Assembly (NCBI GenBank): GCA_047636995.1
Contig: JBLIGQ010000012.1
Location: 6,998-70,997 of the forward strand
Direction of reading: 5' to 3'
DNA: 64,000 bases
From: JAQWQB01 sp047636995
Lineage (GTDB): Bacteria; Bacteroidota; Bacteroidia; Flavobacteriales_D; Sanyastnellaceae
Numbering within the stretch: position 1 is the first letter of the stretch; each line of letters begins with the position of its first letter. Shown piece by piece: positions 25,199-35,505 of the stretch. The notes below the pieces were generated by a model. It made no database searches. It worked only from the letters and a program-made list of their open reading frames with translations, and had not been told where the DNA came from. The translations under genes were made by a program, and so were the position numbers.

Positions 25199-25825
25199 TT
25201 ACTTACAGTTTGCTGTGATGCTTTCCAAAAGCGTTTCGCCCCAGGTCGGACTCCATTCTGTTTGTATTTTGAAATCCCCAAAGGTTGAAAGCACTTCTGC
25301 TGCATCAGCGCAGATGGGTGCTAAATCACCTCCTGTGTATTGAGCGATGCCCATGTTGTTTCTGATTTTCAAACACTTCGCACGCGGGTTGGCCGGTGAA
25401 ATGCCCAATGCTTGCTGAGTGCATGCCTCTATTTGCGGACTAATTGAGGCTGCTCTTCGCATGTCTAACATCAAGGTTGCACTGTAATATAGGGCTTTGA
25501 GTGTCCAAATTTCAGCATTCCCTTCCCACTTTTTCAGCATGAGGTCAATTTGAACCTCAGCCCTATTTAAATAACCTTCTTTCTCACCAAACTCAACGGC
25601 ATCAAACCCGGCTGTCACCAGACAAAATGATTCATAGTAAGCCGGCTCCCACTGATCTGAATGCGCTTGTGAAATTTGCCCAAACAAGTTCGAAGCGAGC
25701 ACGAACTCTTTTACTGACTGAGCAGACTCATATTTACTCATCGCTTGTGACATCTTTGAGGAGAATGAGTTTGCCAATGTAAAGAGCGGTAGAGAGACTA
25801 ATAATATTGCGATTAACTTTTTCAT
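25199..25825 (-). CDS. secreted hypothetical protein with TPR-like helices
   Basis: From the ATG at 25825 (MKKLIAILLVSLPLFTLA) the 208-residue protein has a signal peptide. It then has repeated helix pairs such as YESFCLVTAGFDAVEFGEKEGYLNRAEVQ that resemble tetratricopeptide units. The open frame reaches 25933 but that extension would bury the signal peptide. No enzyme motif is seen. It lies 29 nt upstream of the 2TM gene on the same strand and may be co-transcribed with the LytS/LytTR cassette. A periplasmic binding or scaffolding role is only an inference. Confidence 0.65.
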   Translation of the reverse strand: MKKLIAILLVSLPLFTLANSFSSKMSQAMSKYESAQSVKEFVLASNLFGQISQAHSDQWEPAYYESFCLVTAGFDAVEFGEKEGYLNRAEVQIDLMLKKWEGNAEIWTLKALYYSATLMLDMRRAASISPQIEACTQQALGISPANPRAKCLKIRNNMGIAQYTGGDLAPICADAAEVLSTFGDFKIQTEWSPTWGETLLESITANCK

Positions 25826-25979
25826 AATTGTTGTTATTTTTGGTTGTTTGATTGTGCAATATGGAATCAAGCATTCATTACCGGAATTCAGATCTACTGA
25901 ACTGTAAGATTCTTCTTCTGAATTGTAACTCATTCCTCCAGGGCATTAAACCTTTACACATTTTAAAAGTCGAATAAGG

Positions 25980-28472
25980 ATGTCTAGACTACTTTCACCG
26001 CTCAGCATACTTGCATTTCTTGTGATTATCGCTGGGCAATCAGCCTTCGCCCAAAGACCGAATGGGCCGCGCCCCGCAATTGGCATACTCAGCGGAACTG
26101 TGCTTGACGCAAGAGATGAATCAGCGGTTGAATTTGCCACCATCACACTTGTTGCAATGCGAGACAGTAGTATTGTAACAGGCAGTATAACTGACAAAAA
26201 AGGAACCTTTCTCATTCCGGCAATCCCTTTGGGGATCTACAATGTGAAGGTGACCTTTATAGGGTATGAAATCAAAACCATTGGCCCCATTCGGTTAACA
26301 CCAAAAGAAGACACCACGCGTGACTTAGGAGAAATAATGCTGTCACCACTTGTGAACGATCTTGAGGCTGCGGAGGTAACTGCAGATACGCCTTACATGG
26401 AGATGAAGATGGACAAACGCGTTTTTAACGTGGAGGAAAGTTGGGGGACTACCGGCGGTTCAGCAACAGACATTATTGAGACACTCCCTTCTGTTCAGGT
26501 CGACATTGACGGAAACATAAGCCTTCGAGGTTCGCAAAACGTGACCATCTTAATAGACGGAAAGCCTTCTGCTTTAGCAGGTACTTCGCGCCAGGCAATC
26601 ATGGATCAGATTCCGGCCAGCAGCATAGAGCGCATAGAAATAATCACGAATCCTTCAGCAAAATATGACCCAGACGGAATGTCAGGAATTATCAACGTAG
26701 TACTTAAAAAGAATAAGCTTGCTGGGTTTAATGGCAATGTTTCCTTAACGGCGGGAACAGGAGATCAATACAATGGGTCTCTGGGTTTGAATTACAGAAA
26801 CAACAAGGTGAATGTTTTCACGAATTACTCTTACCGCTATTCTGATCGGTTCTCTCGTTCCGAAACAAATCGGACGACTTTTGGGGCTGACGAAGGAGAT
26901 CTTTTCTTAATTCAGAATGCTGACGGGGGAAGAATTGGTCAGAATCACACCATCATGTCTGGAGTTGACCTTTACCTGAATCCCACTTTGACGCTCAGTG
27001 CGTCTGGCACATTAAATTTAGGTGAGACAGCGAGGCAAGACAGTGTGCAAAACCTCCAAGACTATTCTTCTGGCTTAGTTTTAAGCAACTTCAATAGATT
27101 CTCGAAAAGTGAGCAGAATGACAGAGGATACGACCTCAATTTGGGACTCGTAAAACAGTTCAAAGGTGATCAGCATACATGGACCACAGACATCCGTTAT
27201 TCTGACGCTAAATCTGATGAACTAAATACATTTGACAACCTTGATTACCTCATCGGAAACGACGTTTTAAATATCGACCTGCCAGAAGAATACAACAATT
27301 CCAATAGCACCCGCAAGACCCTTACTGCACAGACAGATTATATACACCCAGTGCATGATGGTGATGGAAAAATAGAACTGGGATACAAAGCGATCATTCA
27401 GGAGCTCAAGAATGATTTCTATGGGTACGCTCAAGATTCAATATCAGGCGCCTATGAACCCCAGTTAGATCGGAATAACTCCTTTGTTTACGACGAGCAA
27501 ATTCACGGAGTCTATGCTACTTATGGTCGCAAAATCAATCGGTTCAGTTTTCTTTTCGGACTAAGGGCTGAGGAGGTTTTAACTACAAGTACCTTAATTA
27601 CAACCAATGAAGTTTTCAATAATGACTACTTCTCTTTATTCCCTAGCTCCCATTTATCTTATGATCTAACAGAAGCCACGCAACTAGGATTGAGCTATAG
27701 CAGAAGAATCAATCGTCCGCGTTCAAGACAGTTGAATCCTTTCCCAAATTACTCGAATGTGTTGAGCCTTCGAAAAGGCAATCCATTCCTCCTTCCTGAG
27801 TACACGAATTCGTTTGAATTGGCCTATAGCATTCAGAAGGGAAGGTCTAACTACATGATTAGTGCCTATTTGAGAGATGTAAACAACGTAATCAGAAGAT
27901 TCACAACCGTTGACACATCAGGAGTCAGCACCATTACCTATGAGAATTTTGCTGGAGCTCAGAACTACGGAATTGAACTTGTGATCAACACGCCCATCAA
28001 CAAATGGTGGAGCATTAACGCCAGTGCCAATGGCTACCGCACAAAGAATGACGGAACCAACCTTGAAAGTGATTTGAACAATGAGGCTTACAGCTGGTCA
28101 GCGCGGATCATGTCTACAATGAAGTTAAAAAAAGGGCTAAGCATTCAACTCTCTGGTTTCTATAGGGCTCCAGAATTATATCCACAAGGAAGTTTCAACG
28201 GTTTTTTATTTTCGAACATTGCGCTCAAAAAATCTATCTTGAAGAACAAAGGGTCATTGACCTTAAATTTACGAGACATATTTGATACCCGAGAATTCTC
28301 ATTTGACAGCTATGGAAGCGGATTTGAGGAGGAAAGCATGCGCAAGCGCGAGTCTAGAAATCTGCTACTCACATTTTCTTATCGCTTCGGAAAACTAGAG
28401 CCCTCGAAAGACAAGCGCAAAAGATCATCAGGTGATAACGGCGGCGGCGAAATGGATGATGGTGATTTCTAG
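25980..28472 (+). CDS. TonB-dependent receptor, outer membrane beta-barrel family
   Basis: The 830-residue protein has a signal peptide (cleaved near AFAQ, residue 25) and a carboxypeptidase-regulatory-like domain (about 34-115: LSGTVLDARDESAVEFATITL). A plug domain follows (about 130-240: LPSVQVDIDGNISLRGSQNV, then VLIDGKPSAL-type text). The long barrel ends in LTFSYRFGK. After the last strand comes a 25-residue charged, Gly-rich tail, unusual for a barrel whose last strand is normally terminal. Receptors of this type import or bind large ligands at the outer membrane using TonB. No SusD partner or enzyme is adjacent, so the substrate is unknown. Confidence 0.88.
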   Translation: MSRLLSPLSILAFLVIIAGQSAFAQRPNGPRPAIGILSGTVLDARDESAVEFATITLVAMRDSSIVTGSITDKKGTFLIPAIPLGIYNVKVTFIGYEIKTIGPIRLTPKEDTTRDLGEIMLSPLVNDLEAAEVTADTPYMEMKMDKRVFNVEESWGTTGGSATDIIETLPSVQVDIDGNISLRGSQNVTILIDGKPSALAGTSRQAIMDQIPASSIERIEIITNPSAKYDPDGMSGIINVVLKKNKLAGFNGNVSLTAGTGDQYNGSLGLNYRNNKVNVFTNYSYRYSDRFSRSETNRTTFGADEGDLFLIQNADGGRIGQNHTIMSGVDLYLNPTLTLSASGTLNLGETARQDSVQNLQDYSSGLVLSNFNRFSKSEQNDRGYDLNLGLVKQFKGDQHTWTTDIRYSDAKSDELNTFDNLDYLIGNDVLNIDLPEEYNNSNSTRKTLTAQTDYIHPVHDGDGKIELGYKAIIQELKNDFYGYAQDSISGAYEPQLDRNNSFVYDEQIHGVYATYGRKINRFSFLFGLRAEEVLTTSTLITTNEVFNNDYFSLFPSSHLSYDLTEATQLGLSYSRRINRPRSRQLNPFPNYSNVLSLRKGNPFLLPEYTNSFELAYSIQKGRSNYMISAYLRDVNNVIRRFTTVDTSGVSTITYENFAGAQNYGIELVINTPINKWWSINASANGYRTKNDGTNLESDLNNEAYSWSARIMSTMKLKKGLSIQLSGFYRAPELYPQGSFNGFLFSNIALKKSILKNKGSLTLNLRDIFDTREFSFDSYGSGFEEESMRKRESRNLLLTFSYRFGKLEPSKDKRKRSSGDNGGGEMDDGDF

Positions 28473-28475
28473 TCG

Positions 28476-29702
28476 TTATTCTATTGTTACTTCACGCAGT
28501 TTTCGAGCTAATAAAAGTGCTATAATGGTGAAAGCTACAGCCACATATCCCACAATGTTATAATTCTCAATAGGCCCCCCACCTTCTGACTGCACTACAA
28601 TGCTCCCAGCAATCAGTGATGCAGAACCGCTGGCTAAAGATGTAACAGAACTCTTCAAACTCATGAATCCACCTCTATTTTGAGGACGTACAACAGCTGT
28701 GAGCAAAGTATTTGCGGGAATCATTCGTCCGGAAATAGAAATAAAGAATATGCCAGAAATAGTTAACACCAAGTAAATTGAAATGGGCCACAAGTGCGTA
28801 ATTAAGAGTAAAGGAATAATTGAAATACTGGCCATAACGTAGAACACCTTTTTTCGCCCAAAACGATCAACCAAGCGCCCTATTAAAGGCGAAGTAAATA
28901 CTGTGCAAGCGCCGCCAACTAGGTAAATAAGCGGAATTTGATCTTGAGTCAATCCGACATTGTTAATCATGTAGGGGGTAATGAACGGAATCACAGTAAA
29001 CTGCCCTAGGACCAACAACACGGTGAACAGCAAAGCTTGGAGTTGATTGATGTTTTTGCCCGCCATCCGAATGGTCTCAAACGGATGAGGCTTATCGGTT
29101 TGCGCATCCAAGTGCTGGCGCATGGAAGGCACTTTGAAAATGACCAAAGCGACTACAAAAGTCCCCAAGATGGCAACTAAATAGAACGGCAGGTGCCAAT
29201 TCCCATCAAATCTATTCACTAATTCCAAAGCAAGGGGAACTCCTATTACTGCGGCCAGTGCAAAAGACATGGAGACAATGCCCATTGCCTTCCCTCTTCG
29301 CTCTAAAGGAAAAACATCCCCTACAATGGATAACACAAGTGCTCCAAGAATTCCGCCGAAGAGTCCGGTTAAAAGTCGTGTTCCAATGAAGAGGGCATAA
29401 TTCAAATCAGGATCTGATGTATTGGGTACAACTGCACTTGAGAAAGTACCAATAACGAACCCTATGTAGGCCACTGTCAAGGCTTTCTTGCGGTCAAATT
29501 TATCAAGAAAGAAGACCCCAAAAAGGCTGCTCAAAAACGCAGCTAACGGATAAGCGGCAACAAGCATTGAAAATTGAAATGGTGTAATAAGAAGTTCCTT
29601 CTGAAGGATGTCGCCCATTGGCATCATGATCATAAAATCAACGATGTGGGTGAATTGAGCCGCAGCAAGAATAAATATGATTAGCCGTTCGCTTTTTGTC
29701 AT
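28476..29702 (-). CDS. major facilitator superfamily transporter
   Basis: The 408-residue protein has twelve predicted membrane segments and MFS landmarks. These are the DKFDRKKAL loop between helices 2 and 3 and its mirror RLVDRFGRKK in the second half. The drug-efflux-like motif GGILGALVLSIVGDVFPLERRGKAMG is also present. Substrate is not evident; sugar-efflux or drug-efflux subfamilies fit best. Its start overlaps the CDGSH gene end by 4 nt, so they are co-translated. The stop is 3 nt from the convergent TonB receptor stop. Confidence 0.88.
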   Translation of the reverse strand: MTKSERLIIFILAAAQFTHIVDFMIMMPMGDILQKELLITPFQFSMLVAAYPLAAFLSSLFGVFFLDKFDRKKALTVAYIGFVIGTFSSAVVPNTSDPDLNYALFIGTRLLTGLFGGILGALVLSIVGDVFPLERRGKAMGIVSMSFALAAVIGVPLALELVNRFDGNWHLPFYLVAILGTFVVALVIFKVPSMRQHLDAQTDKPHPFETIRMAGKNINQLQALLFTVLLVLGQFTVIPFITPYMINNVGLTQDQIPLIYLVGGACTVFTSPLIGRLVDRFGRKKVFYVMASISIIPLLLITHLWPISIYLVLTISGIFFISISGRMIPANTLLTAVVRPQNRGGFMSLKSSVTSLASGSASLIAGSIVVQSEGGGPIENYNIVGYVAVAFTIIALLLARKLREVTIE

Positions 29703-30118
29703 TCCGCTATGAATCCTATTTTAATGTGTGACCCATCGCAAAATGGTTTGTTAGTTGAAGCGCCGCATCTGCAGAGCGCCATAGATTCTTCAACTGTTTT
29801 AGTAGTTCCGTTGTTCAGAGCAATTTCACAGGGGCCCCTAACTATTGCTGGGCCATTCTGTACAAATTGAATTTGAATGGCCTCAGAAGCAGATGATTCT
29901 GAGGGCACTTCTGCATTTAAGTAGGAGGTTAATGCTCCAGAAGGACATTGGCTGACTTGGGAAATAATTTCATCCGTTGGAGCGCCGTCAGCATTGATCC
30001 ATGGTTTTGATTTTGGGTCGAAAACAAAAGACAAGCCCCTCCAGCATTTTTCAGAATGAATGCAAATCTCAGGCTTCCAAACAATGGTTACTTCCCCGCT
30101 GGTATACTCTTTTGTCAT
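29699..30118 (-). CDS. iron-sulfur protein: divergent 4Fe-4S mono-cluster domain plus CDGSH domain
   Basis: The 139-residue protein has an N-terminal half with three cysteines (ICIHSEKCWRGL and QCPSGAL), typical of the Fer4_19 mono-cluster domain. The C-terminal CDGSH iron-sulfur motif is MALCRCGASTNKPFCDGSH, with the three Cys and one His ligands of a 2Fe-2S cluster. The two domains are known to occur together in bacteria. Likely role is redox or cluster transfer in the cytoplasm. It is coupled by a 4-nt overlap to an MFS transporter, an association without a clear explanation. Confidence 0.88.
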   Translation of the reverse strand: MTKEYTSGEVTIVWKPEICIHSEKCWRGLSFVFDPKSKPWINADGAPTDEIISQVSQCPSGALTSYLNAEVPSESSASEAIQIQFVQNGPAIVRGPCEIALNNGTTKTVEESMALCRCGASTNKPFCDGSHIKIGFIAE

Positions 30119-30156
30119 GATGTGAAATCTAATTCGAAGCCGAAGCCGCTGCAGAA

Positions 30157-31365
30157 CTAATGCATTTGATAATCATCAATGCTTTTGAGAACATCTTGTT
30201 TGAAAGGCATTCGCTGAGAGAACTGACTTGGTCTAATGTAGCTGAACAACAGTTTTAATAAGGCATTGGAAGTCTTTGTACGATGACGAATGTAGCATTT
30301 GACATCAATCGGATAGGCCCCAACTGATGATTTAATCTCACTTGCTGTTCGTCCAAATGAAATCTGTTTCACTCCACTCTCAATGCCCATCATAATGTAC
30401 TCATAGAGCATCCGTGAATAGAGTGAATACTGATGGTTCAGGTTGTAATCAATGCCCACAAAATGAGTATCTATCCAGTTCTCGTATTTAAATGCGCTTT
30501 GAAAGCCTACCAATTTATCATCCAGAAAATAACCTTTTAGTGTGAAAGCTTCGCCCAGGTTTTCTTTCATTCTACTGAATACTTCACCATTGAGTTTTCC
30601 GAGTCTAAAATCAGCTCGATCATAAACCTTTTCATACAACGAAAATAACTCTTCACGATGCGCAATAAGGTCTTCTTTATCAAAATCCTTCAGCACAATG
30701 TTTGCAGACTTTTTGAATGCAGCTTTGGCTTTCGTTCTATATTTCGTTGTGAGAGAGGCCAAATAATCATCAAAGGTTTTCCACTCTGGCTTTAGAGACA
30801 TCACCATGTTTGGGTCTACAAAAAACTCAGCATAACCTTCTTCGCTAAAGTGTTCTGAGATCCCAAATGATTTCGGGTAAAAATCTTTGACAACTGTTGC
30901 TGCAATTCGGTTGCCTTTTTCTTTACAATCAGCTTCAATTTCATCAATTGCCTTCAACAACAGAGCTCCTTGAGTTGAAGGTTCAATGTGGTCATTAAAA
31001 ACAAATCCGTGCTCTCCTGTGGCAAAACTATTCCCAAGCACAAGAACACGGAAACGCATCTTTCTATTCCCAAGGAGTTTCTTTGATACTGATTTCACCC
31101 ACTTACCACTTTTATCAAAGTTCGCGTTGAGGTTATCACTTTCGGCCATGGTGATTTGAAAAGCGGCCACTCCAACCAATTTTGAGTCTTTCAGAAAACA
31201 AGCAAATCTATAGCTTAGATTCTCATCAAGAATTCGCAAGGCATCAAAATAGTGGGTGAGAAGAAAAACACTCTTATTTACAACCAATGGATTCCAAGCT
31301 TCGGCAAGTACATCATCTATTTCATCATGGATCAAGACTTGAAACTGTGAAACATCAAATTGCAT
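30157..31365 (-). CDS. FemAB/GNAT-like acyltransferase
   Basis: From the ATG at 31365 (MQFDVSQFQVLIHDEIDDVL) the protein has 402 residues. It has the two-lobed FemAB/GNAT layout: KYRTKAKAAFKKS in the middle, then YFLDDKLVGFQSAFKYENWIDTHFVG, and YSLYSRMLYEYIMMGIESGV with ISFGRTASEIKSSVGA near the end. Such proteins transfer aminoacyl or acyl groups to cell-wall or lipid acceptors, but the substrate here is unknown. The longer frame from 31428 is possible but its first residues look random. It lies 108 nt after a polytopic membrane protein gene on the same strand. Confidence 0.7.
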   Translation of the reverse strand: MQFDVSQFQVLIHDEIDDVLAEAWNPLVVNKSVFLLTHYFDALRILDENLSYRFACFLKDSKLVGVAAFQITMAESDNLNANFDKSGKWVKSVSKKLLGNRKMRFRVLVLGNSFATGEHGFVFNDHIEPSTQGALLLKAIDEIEADCKEKGNRIAATVVKDFYPKSFGISEHFSEEGYAEFFVDPNMVMSLKPEWKTFDDYLASLTTKYRTKAKAAFKKSANIVLKDFDKEDLIAHREELFSLYEKVYDRADFRLGKLNGEVFSRMKENLGEAFTLKGYFLDDKLVGFQSAFKYENWIDTHFVGIDYNLNHQYSLYSRMLYEYIMMGIESGVKQISFGRTASEIKSSVGAYPIDVKCYIRHRTKTSNALLKLLFSYIRPSQFSQRMPFKQDVLKSIDDYQMH

Positions 31366-31473
31366 CGCTTTTTCGGCTCGAGGTTGAGAAAGACCTCCTT
31401 TAAATTCTTTTAAGTTTCGGCAGTGCATCGGGCAAAGGTAACCCGTTAGTTAGGCTAAATGTTGAGGTTCGTG

Positions 31474-32793
31474 TTAAAATAAGTTCGCCACCCTTCGGTT
31501 TAAGTTCGGATAAAGATAGAGCACCAATGGAATCAGCATAGACGCAAACATTAAGCCCGGCAAGCGGTAGCGAACAACTGCTCCTAAAACGGGAACCGCA
31601 CTCCCAATGACCACACCTAGTACGACCACACAAGACAGGGCGAAGCAAAAGAGCTCATTTGCAATCAACTCCCTGCCTTTCGATCTAAACTTAAAGCCTA
31701 CGAGCAATAGGAGGAACAGTAAAAAGAGCGATTCGACCATTGGGGGAACGTAAAATAGGCCGTTCACTTCCCACGGGAATGGACGAATAAAGGCCGTTGT
31801 GATTCGCTCTGGAATTTGAGTTAAAAACCCCAAAGGCGATTGATCAACAGGTGAAATAGCAATTGTACTTCCGGCCTCGTTTAGCGCCGCAACATTGTAA
31901 AAATCAGTTTGCTTCTTTTGGAGAATGTAGAGGAAATTACCAGGTTCATAAAAGGCTCCTGCATTCACGGCTGCGGTATAGCTCAAAATCAACACCCCTA
32001 AATAACGCACGTAAGGTTTAACCTTTATAAATCTGCTCAAAGACAAGGCAATTAGCGCTGGCAGCATGGCAACAAGTACATAAGGCTTCAAAAAAGCGAG
32101 CACAAAAAGTGCTAAAACCATCCCGAGAAGGAACTTCCATTTTCTCTGAATCACTTGAGAATAGCACCAGAGGAGCGCACCTATTCCTGCAATCAAAGGT
32201 GCTTCTTTCAGAACGCCCGAGCCCCAAAACCAGATGGTTGGTAACAAAGATACAGAGATGAAAGCAACCGTTTTATGGACCGAAATTTGGCCAATGGCAT
32301 AGCACCCTCTAATAAAAGCGATCATCCCGATGGTACTTAAAAAACAGAACACCACGGTATGCACATGATAAAACCCTTGTGAAAAAAGGGCTATGACCAT
32401 GTTCAAGCGGATAATGGTAGGATTGTCATTGGCAATGCCGTAGGAATATGAAGAAGACCAACCTCTTAGCTGTTCGAAAGTTGGAGCCAAATCAGCCTCC
32501 TGAAGATTTACTCCGAATAAAAAGCGCAAATAAATCTGAGGTTCTGTCTTCAAGGTCTGATACAGCACCAGGGCATCATCAAAATAGCGAAATGCATCGC
32601 TCGTATTGCGGTAGCTATAGTGATAGGTGTAGATAGCCCAGAGAATCATTCCCGCACCTATTTTCAATCCAAAAACCCACTTAACAGTCTTGAACCTAAT
32701 CCCACTAGAACGAACGAAATGCCATTTCTTAAGCACGGCTAAACAAATCAAGGCTGCAGCCAGTGTGAAAAGAATATGAAGAGCCAGTTCCAC
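31474..32793 (-). CDS. polytopic inner-membrane protein, glycan-polymerase/EpsG-like
   Basis: The 439-residue protein has about ten membrane helices. A loop after the second helix reads RNTSDAFRYFDDALVLYQTL, with acidic residues like the early loop of GT-C glycosyltransferases and EpsG-type proteins. A central motif FWGSGVLKEAPLIAGI also resembles that group. Function is inferred only as envelope-glycan handling. It sits 3 nt downstream of the YfhO gene, another GT-C-like protein, and is likely co-transcribed with it. Confidence 0.6.
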   Translation of the reverse strand: MELALHILFTLAAALICLAVLKKWHFVRSSGIRFKTVKWVFGLKIGAGMILWAIYTYHYSYRNTSDAFRYFDDALVLYQTLKTEPQIYLRFLFGVNLQEADLAPTFEQLRGWSSSYSYGIANDNPTIIRLNMVIALFSQGFYHVHTVVFCFLSTIGMIAFIRGCYAIGQISVHKTVAFISVSLLPTIWFWGSGVLKEAPLIAGIGALLWCYSQVIQRKWKFLLGMVLALFVLAFLKPYVLVAMLPALIALSLSRFIKVKPYVRYLGVLILSYTAAVNAGAFYEPGNFLYILQKKQTDFYNVAALNEAGSTIAISPVDQSPLGFLTQIPERITTAFIRPFPWEVNGLFYVPPMVESLFLLFLLLLVGFKFRSKGRELIANELFCFALSCVVVLGVVIGSAVPVLGAVVRYRLPGLMFASMLIPLVLYLYPNLNRRVANLF

Positions 32794-32796
32794 TAT

Positions 32797-35445
32797 TTAA
32801 GCCGCCAGTTCTTGCTCCCTCGATCTCCAGGTCATGAAGAGCGCTCCTCCAATGACCAGTAAAACGAGCGCAGAGCCAATTCCTGAAAGCATTTGTCCTG
32901 TGGCGTGGGTTGCAGGGAGAAACACGAATTCAATTTTGTGAGCGCCTGCGGGCACCGTTACTCCTCGAAGCACATAATCTACCCGCGCATAATCTACCTC
33001 TTCTCCGTCCATATAACATTTCCATCCTGCCGGATACCAGATTTCAGAAAACACAGCAAACTGCTCTTTCGAACAATTGGCTTCGTATTCAATGTGGTCT
33101 GGCGCATAAGAAACCATCGAAATGACCGCTGTAGAATCAGGCACAATGGCATCAGGGACAACAGCCTCATACTCATCGTGAATAATGGCAGTGCGTTTTG
33201 ACTGAAAGGTGTACAACTCATCCATCTCATCATCTACGGTTGCCACCAACTCAATGTCTTCAACAAACCACGCATTTCCGTTTGCATAGGGATTAGGCAA
33301 TGGCTGCGCCGAAGGGTCCAGTACCAAGTACTTTGCATTCAACATGTTTGCGAACTCCATGCCTTGAAGCACAGCAGGCCCTAAAGTGTTGGCCGTGGAC
33401 TTAAAGCGCTGTAATTCTGGTGAAAGGTGAAATTCAATGAGTTCTTGATAACGTCTTAGTTTAGCTCCATGGTAACCTCCAAGAGATTTGTGGAAGTAAC
33501 TGGTTCGGGCATCATTGAACGGATTTTGAATGTTCAGCACACGGTAGTTTGTATTAAGATCCAACACACCAAACTGAACTGAAAGACGCACTTTTTCGTA
33601 GTCCTTCTCTAATTTTCTTCCAACCTCATCTTGTTTCATTTGAACCTTCTCCTGCATTTTTTTTGGAAGCTCAGGGTTCAGTTGCATTTCGGTTTGGAGA
33701 ATGGCTAAATCAGCCGGATTGGCATTGTGAGGGTACATTTTATCTACCTCTTTTCTCCAATGCACATATTCGCGTCCTTGCTTTTCATTGTCCATGTACC
33801 GGCGATCAACACCCCACAAATCTACCAGCACAAGCACGGCTAGTACACCAACAACCACTTCGCCCTTCACCCTCTTTAGAAAGAGGGCGAACAGCAGCCC
33901 AATGGCAAGGATAGCAAACAGAAAACTCCTCATGGCATCTGCTCTGAAGATGGCCATTCTCGCTTGTTTCAATTCTTCAACAAATCCTTTTATAAAAGTG
34001 GTTTGCTCCGCACTTTCTGCTGAACCAGCGAATTCACCAAAACGTGCGCGCTCATCTGGTGAAACGAAATCAAACACGGCATTCGGCGCAGCCAGAAAAA
34101 CAACAAAAAGCAATATGACTGACCCCATTCCAGCGTACAACCATTTTTTACGTTCAACTTCTATCCCATTCCAAATTTCTTGAATTGTGAGCAGCGCCAT
34201 CAAAGGTGCAGCAACTTGGATAACCACTAACATCATCTTGGTGTCTCTAAACTTCGCAAAGCCAGGAACGGCGGTCAAGAAGAAGTCTGTGATGAAACTG
34301 GCGTCTTTCCAGGACAAGGCGATTGCGAGCAATGAAACGGCAAGTAAAGCCCACTTTATGCGGTCTTTCACAACAAAAAAACCGATCAGAAATAGGGCCA
34401 TAATAATGGCTCCAAAATAAAAGGCTCCTCCAGAAAAATACTGTTCACCCCAATAGTGGTTTGACTGCCCAACTTGTTCTCTGTAGTTCCGGTCAACCTT
34501 AGACATGACCTCCTTATTACTTCCTATTGCCCCGCCAGAACCTCCTTTAACGTTCGGAACCATCAGTGACCAGAACTCACCCCTTGACATGCTATATTGA
34601 AGGATGTAATCACGGTCCAATCCTTCTGCAGGTGCCGCTTTGAATTCTTGTCCTTCAGGGCGAATAGAGAGTTCTGTTTCACCACGTGTAGAATACTTGC
34701 TGTACTCAAATGTTGAGAGCAAACTAGTTAAATTGGGAAGCACGGCTATAACGGCCGCAACGGCAAGAACAGCTCCTATTTTAATTCCCTTAGACCATTC
34801 ACCATTCAATCCTAAACGGATTATTTCTCCGATGACTACAAATCCGATCAAAAAGGCCAAATAATAAGTCATTTGAGGGTGTCCTGCCGCAATCTGCATA
34901 CTGAGAAAGAGCACGGTGAGTGCGGCGCCGGCCAAAAGCTTCCTTCGAAAAGTATAGATAACACCGCCCAAGACACCTGGCATGAGGGCAATGGCGTTTA
35001 CTTTGGAGGCATGTCCTGCTCCGAGGTACAAGATATTGATGCTCGCAAACCCGAATGCAATTCCTCCTACCATTGAGAGCCAGGGGTTTATTCGCATGCA
35101 CAAGCCGAGAATGTAAAAACTCAACATGGCAATAAACAGCGTTCCAACGGGACCAGGAAAAGCCGTTCGAACCATGCGAAAAATCATGCTCGGCACATTG
35201 GCCGTTTGTTGCAGCGAGATTTGGTAAGCGGGCATTCCACCAAACATGGTGTTCGTCCACAGGGCATCTTGATCATAAAATTCTCTGAGGTCTCTCAGCT
35301 CTTTTGACATGCCCAGAAACTGGTCAATATCTCCTTGCCTCAATTCATACCCATTGTACGCGGGAGCGAAAAAGGCACTGGAAAGCACAACAAATAGGAT
35401 TACAGCCACCGCATGCGGCAAAGCCTTGAGCAAGAAATCTTTCAT
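32797..35445 (-). CDS. YfhO family membrane protein
   Basis: The 882-residue protein has a GT-C-like membrane half with about twelve helices and an Asp-containing early loop (LRQGDIDQFLGMSKELRD). The C-terminal soluble part has the YfhO hallmark (NMLNAKYLVLDPSAQPLPNPYA, then ADHIEYEANCS-type text and a final VPAGAHKIEFVFLP strand). YfhO proteins modify lipoteichoic acid or other glycans with sugars in Firmicutes; in Bacteroidota the acceptor is unknown. The ATG at 35445 (MKDFLLKALPHAVAV) is preferred over an extension to 35466. Confidence 0.85.
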   Translation of the reverse strand: MKDFLLKALPHAVAVILFVVLSSAFFAPAYNGYELRQGDIDQFLGMSKELRDLREFYDQDALWTNTMFGGMPAYQISLQQTANVPSMIFRMVRTAFPGPVGTLFIAMLSFYILGLCMRINPWLSMVGGIAFGFASINILYLGAGHASKVNAIALMPGVLGGVIYTFRRKLLAGAALTVLFLSMQIAAGHPQMTYYLAFLIGFVVIGEIIRLGLNGEWSKGIKIGAVLAVAAVIAVLPNLTSLLSTFEYSKYSTRGETELSIRPEGQEFKAAPAEGLDRDYILQYSMSRGEFWSLMVPNVKGGSGGAIGSNKEVMSKVDRNYREQVGQSNHYWGEQYFSGGAFYFGAIIMALFLIGFFVVKDRIKWALLAVSLLAIALSWKDASFITDFFLTAVPGFAKFRDTKMMLVVIQVAAPLMALLTIQEIWNGIEVERKKWLYAGMGSVILLFVVFLAAPNAVFDFVSPDERARFGEFAGSAESAEQTTFIKGFVEELKQARMAIFRADAMRSFLFAILAIGLLFALFLKRVKGEVVVGVLAVLVLVDLWGVDRRYMDNEKQGREYVHWRKEVDKMYPHNANPADLAILQTEMQLNPELPKKMQEKVQMKQDEVGRKLEKDYEKVRLSVQFGVLDLNTNYRVLNIQNPFNDARTSYFHKSLGGYHGAKLRRYQELIEFHLSPELQRFKSTANTLGPAVLQGMEFANMLNAKYLVLDPSAQPLPNPYANGNAWFVEDIELVATVDDEMDELYTFQSKRTAIIHDEYEAVVPDAIVPDSTAVISMVSYAPDHIEYEANCSKEQFAVFSEIWYPAGWKCYMDGEEVDYARVDYVLRGVTVPAGAHKIEFVFLPATHATGQMLSGIGSALVLLVIGGALFMTWRSREQELAA

Positions 35446-35505
35446 ATTACTACGTTGAGCGGGCAAGATAATAGGAATATCTGCTACTCCGAAAAGAAAG
35501 GTGAA

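Noticed and set aside
34799..35260. 153-aa minus-strand open frame inside the YfhO gene
   Set aside because: It is in a shifted frame of a long, clear membrane-protein gene and has no family features.
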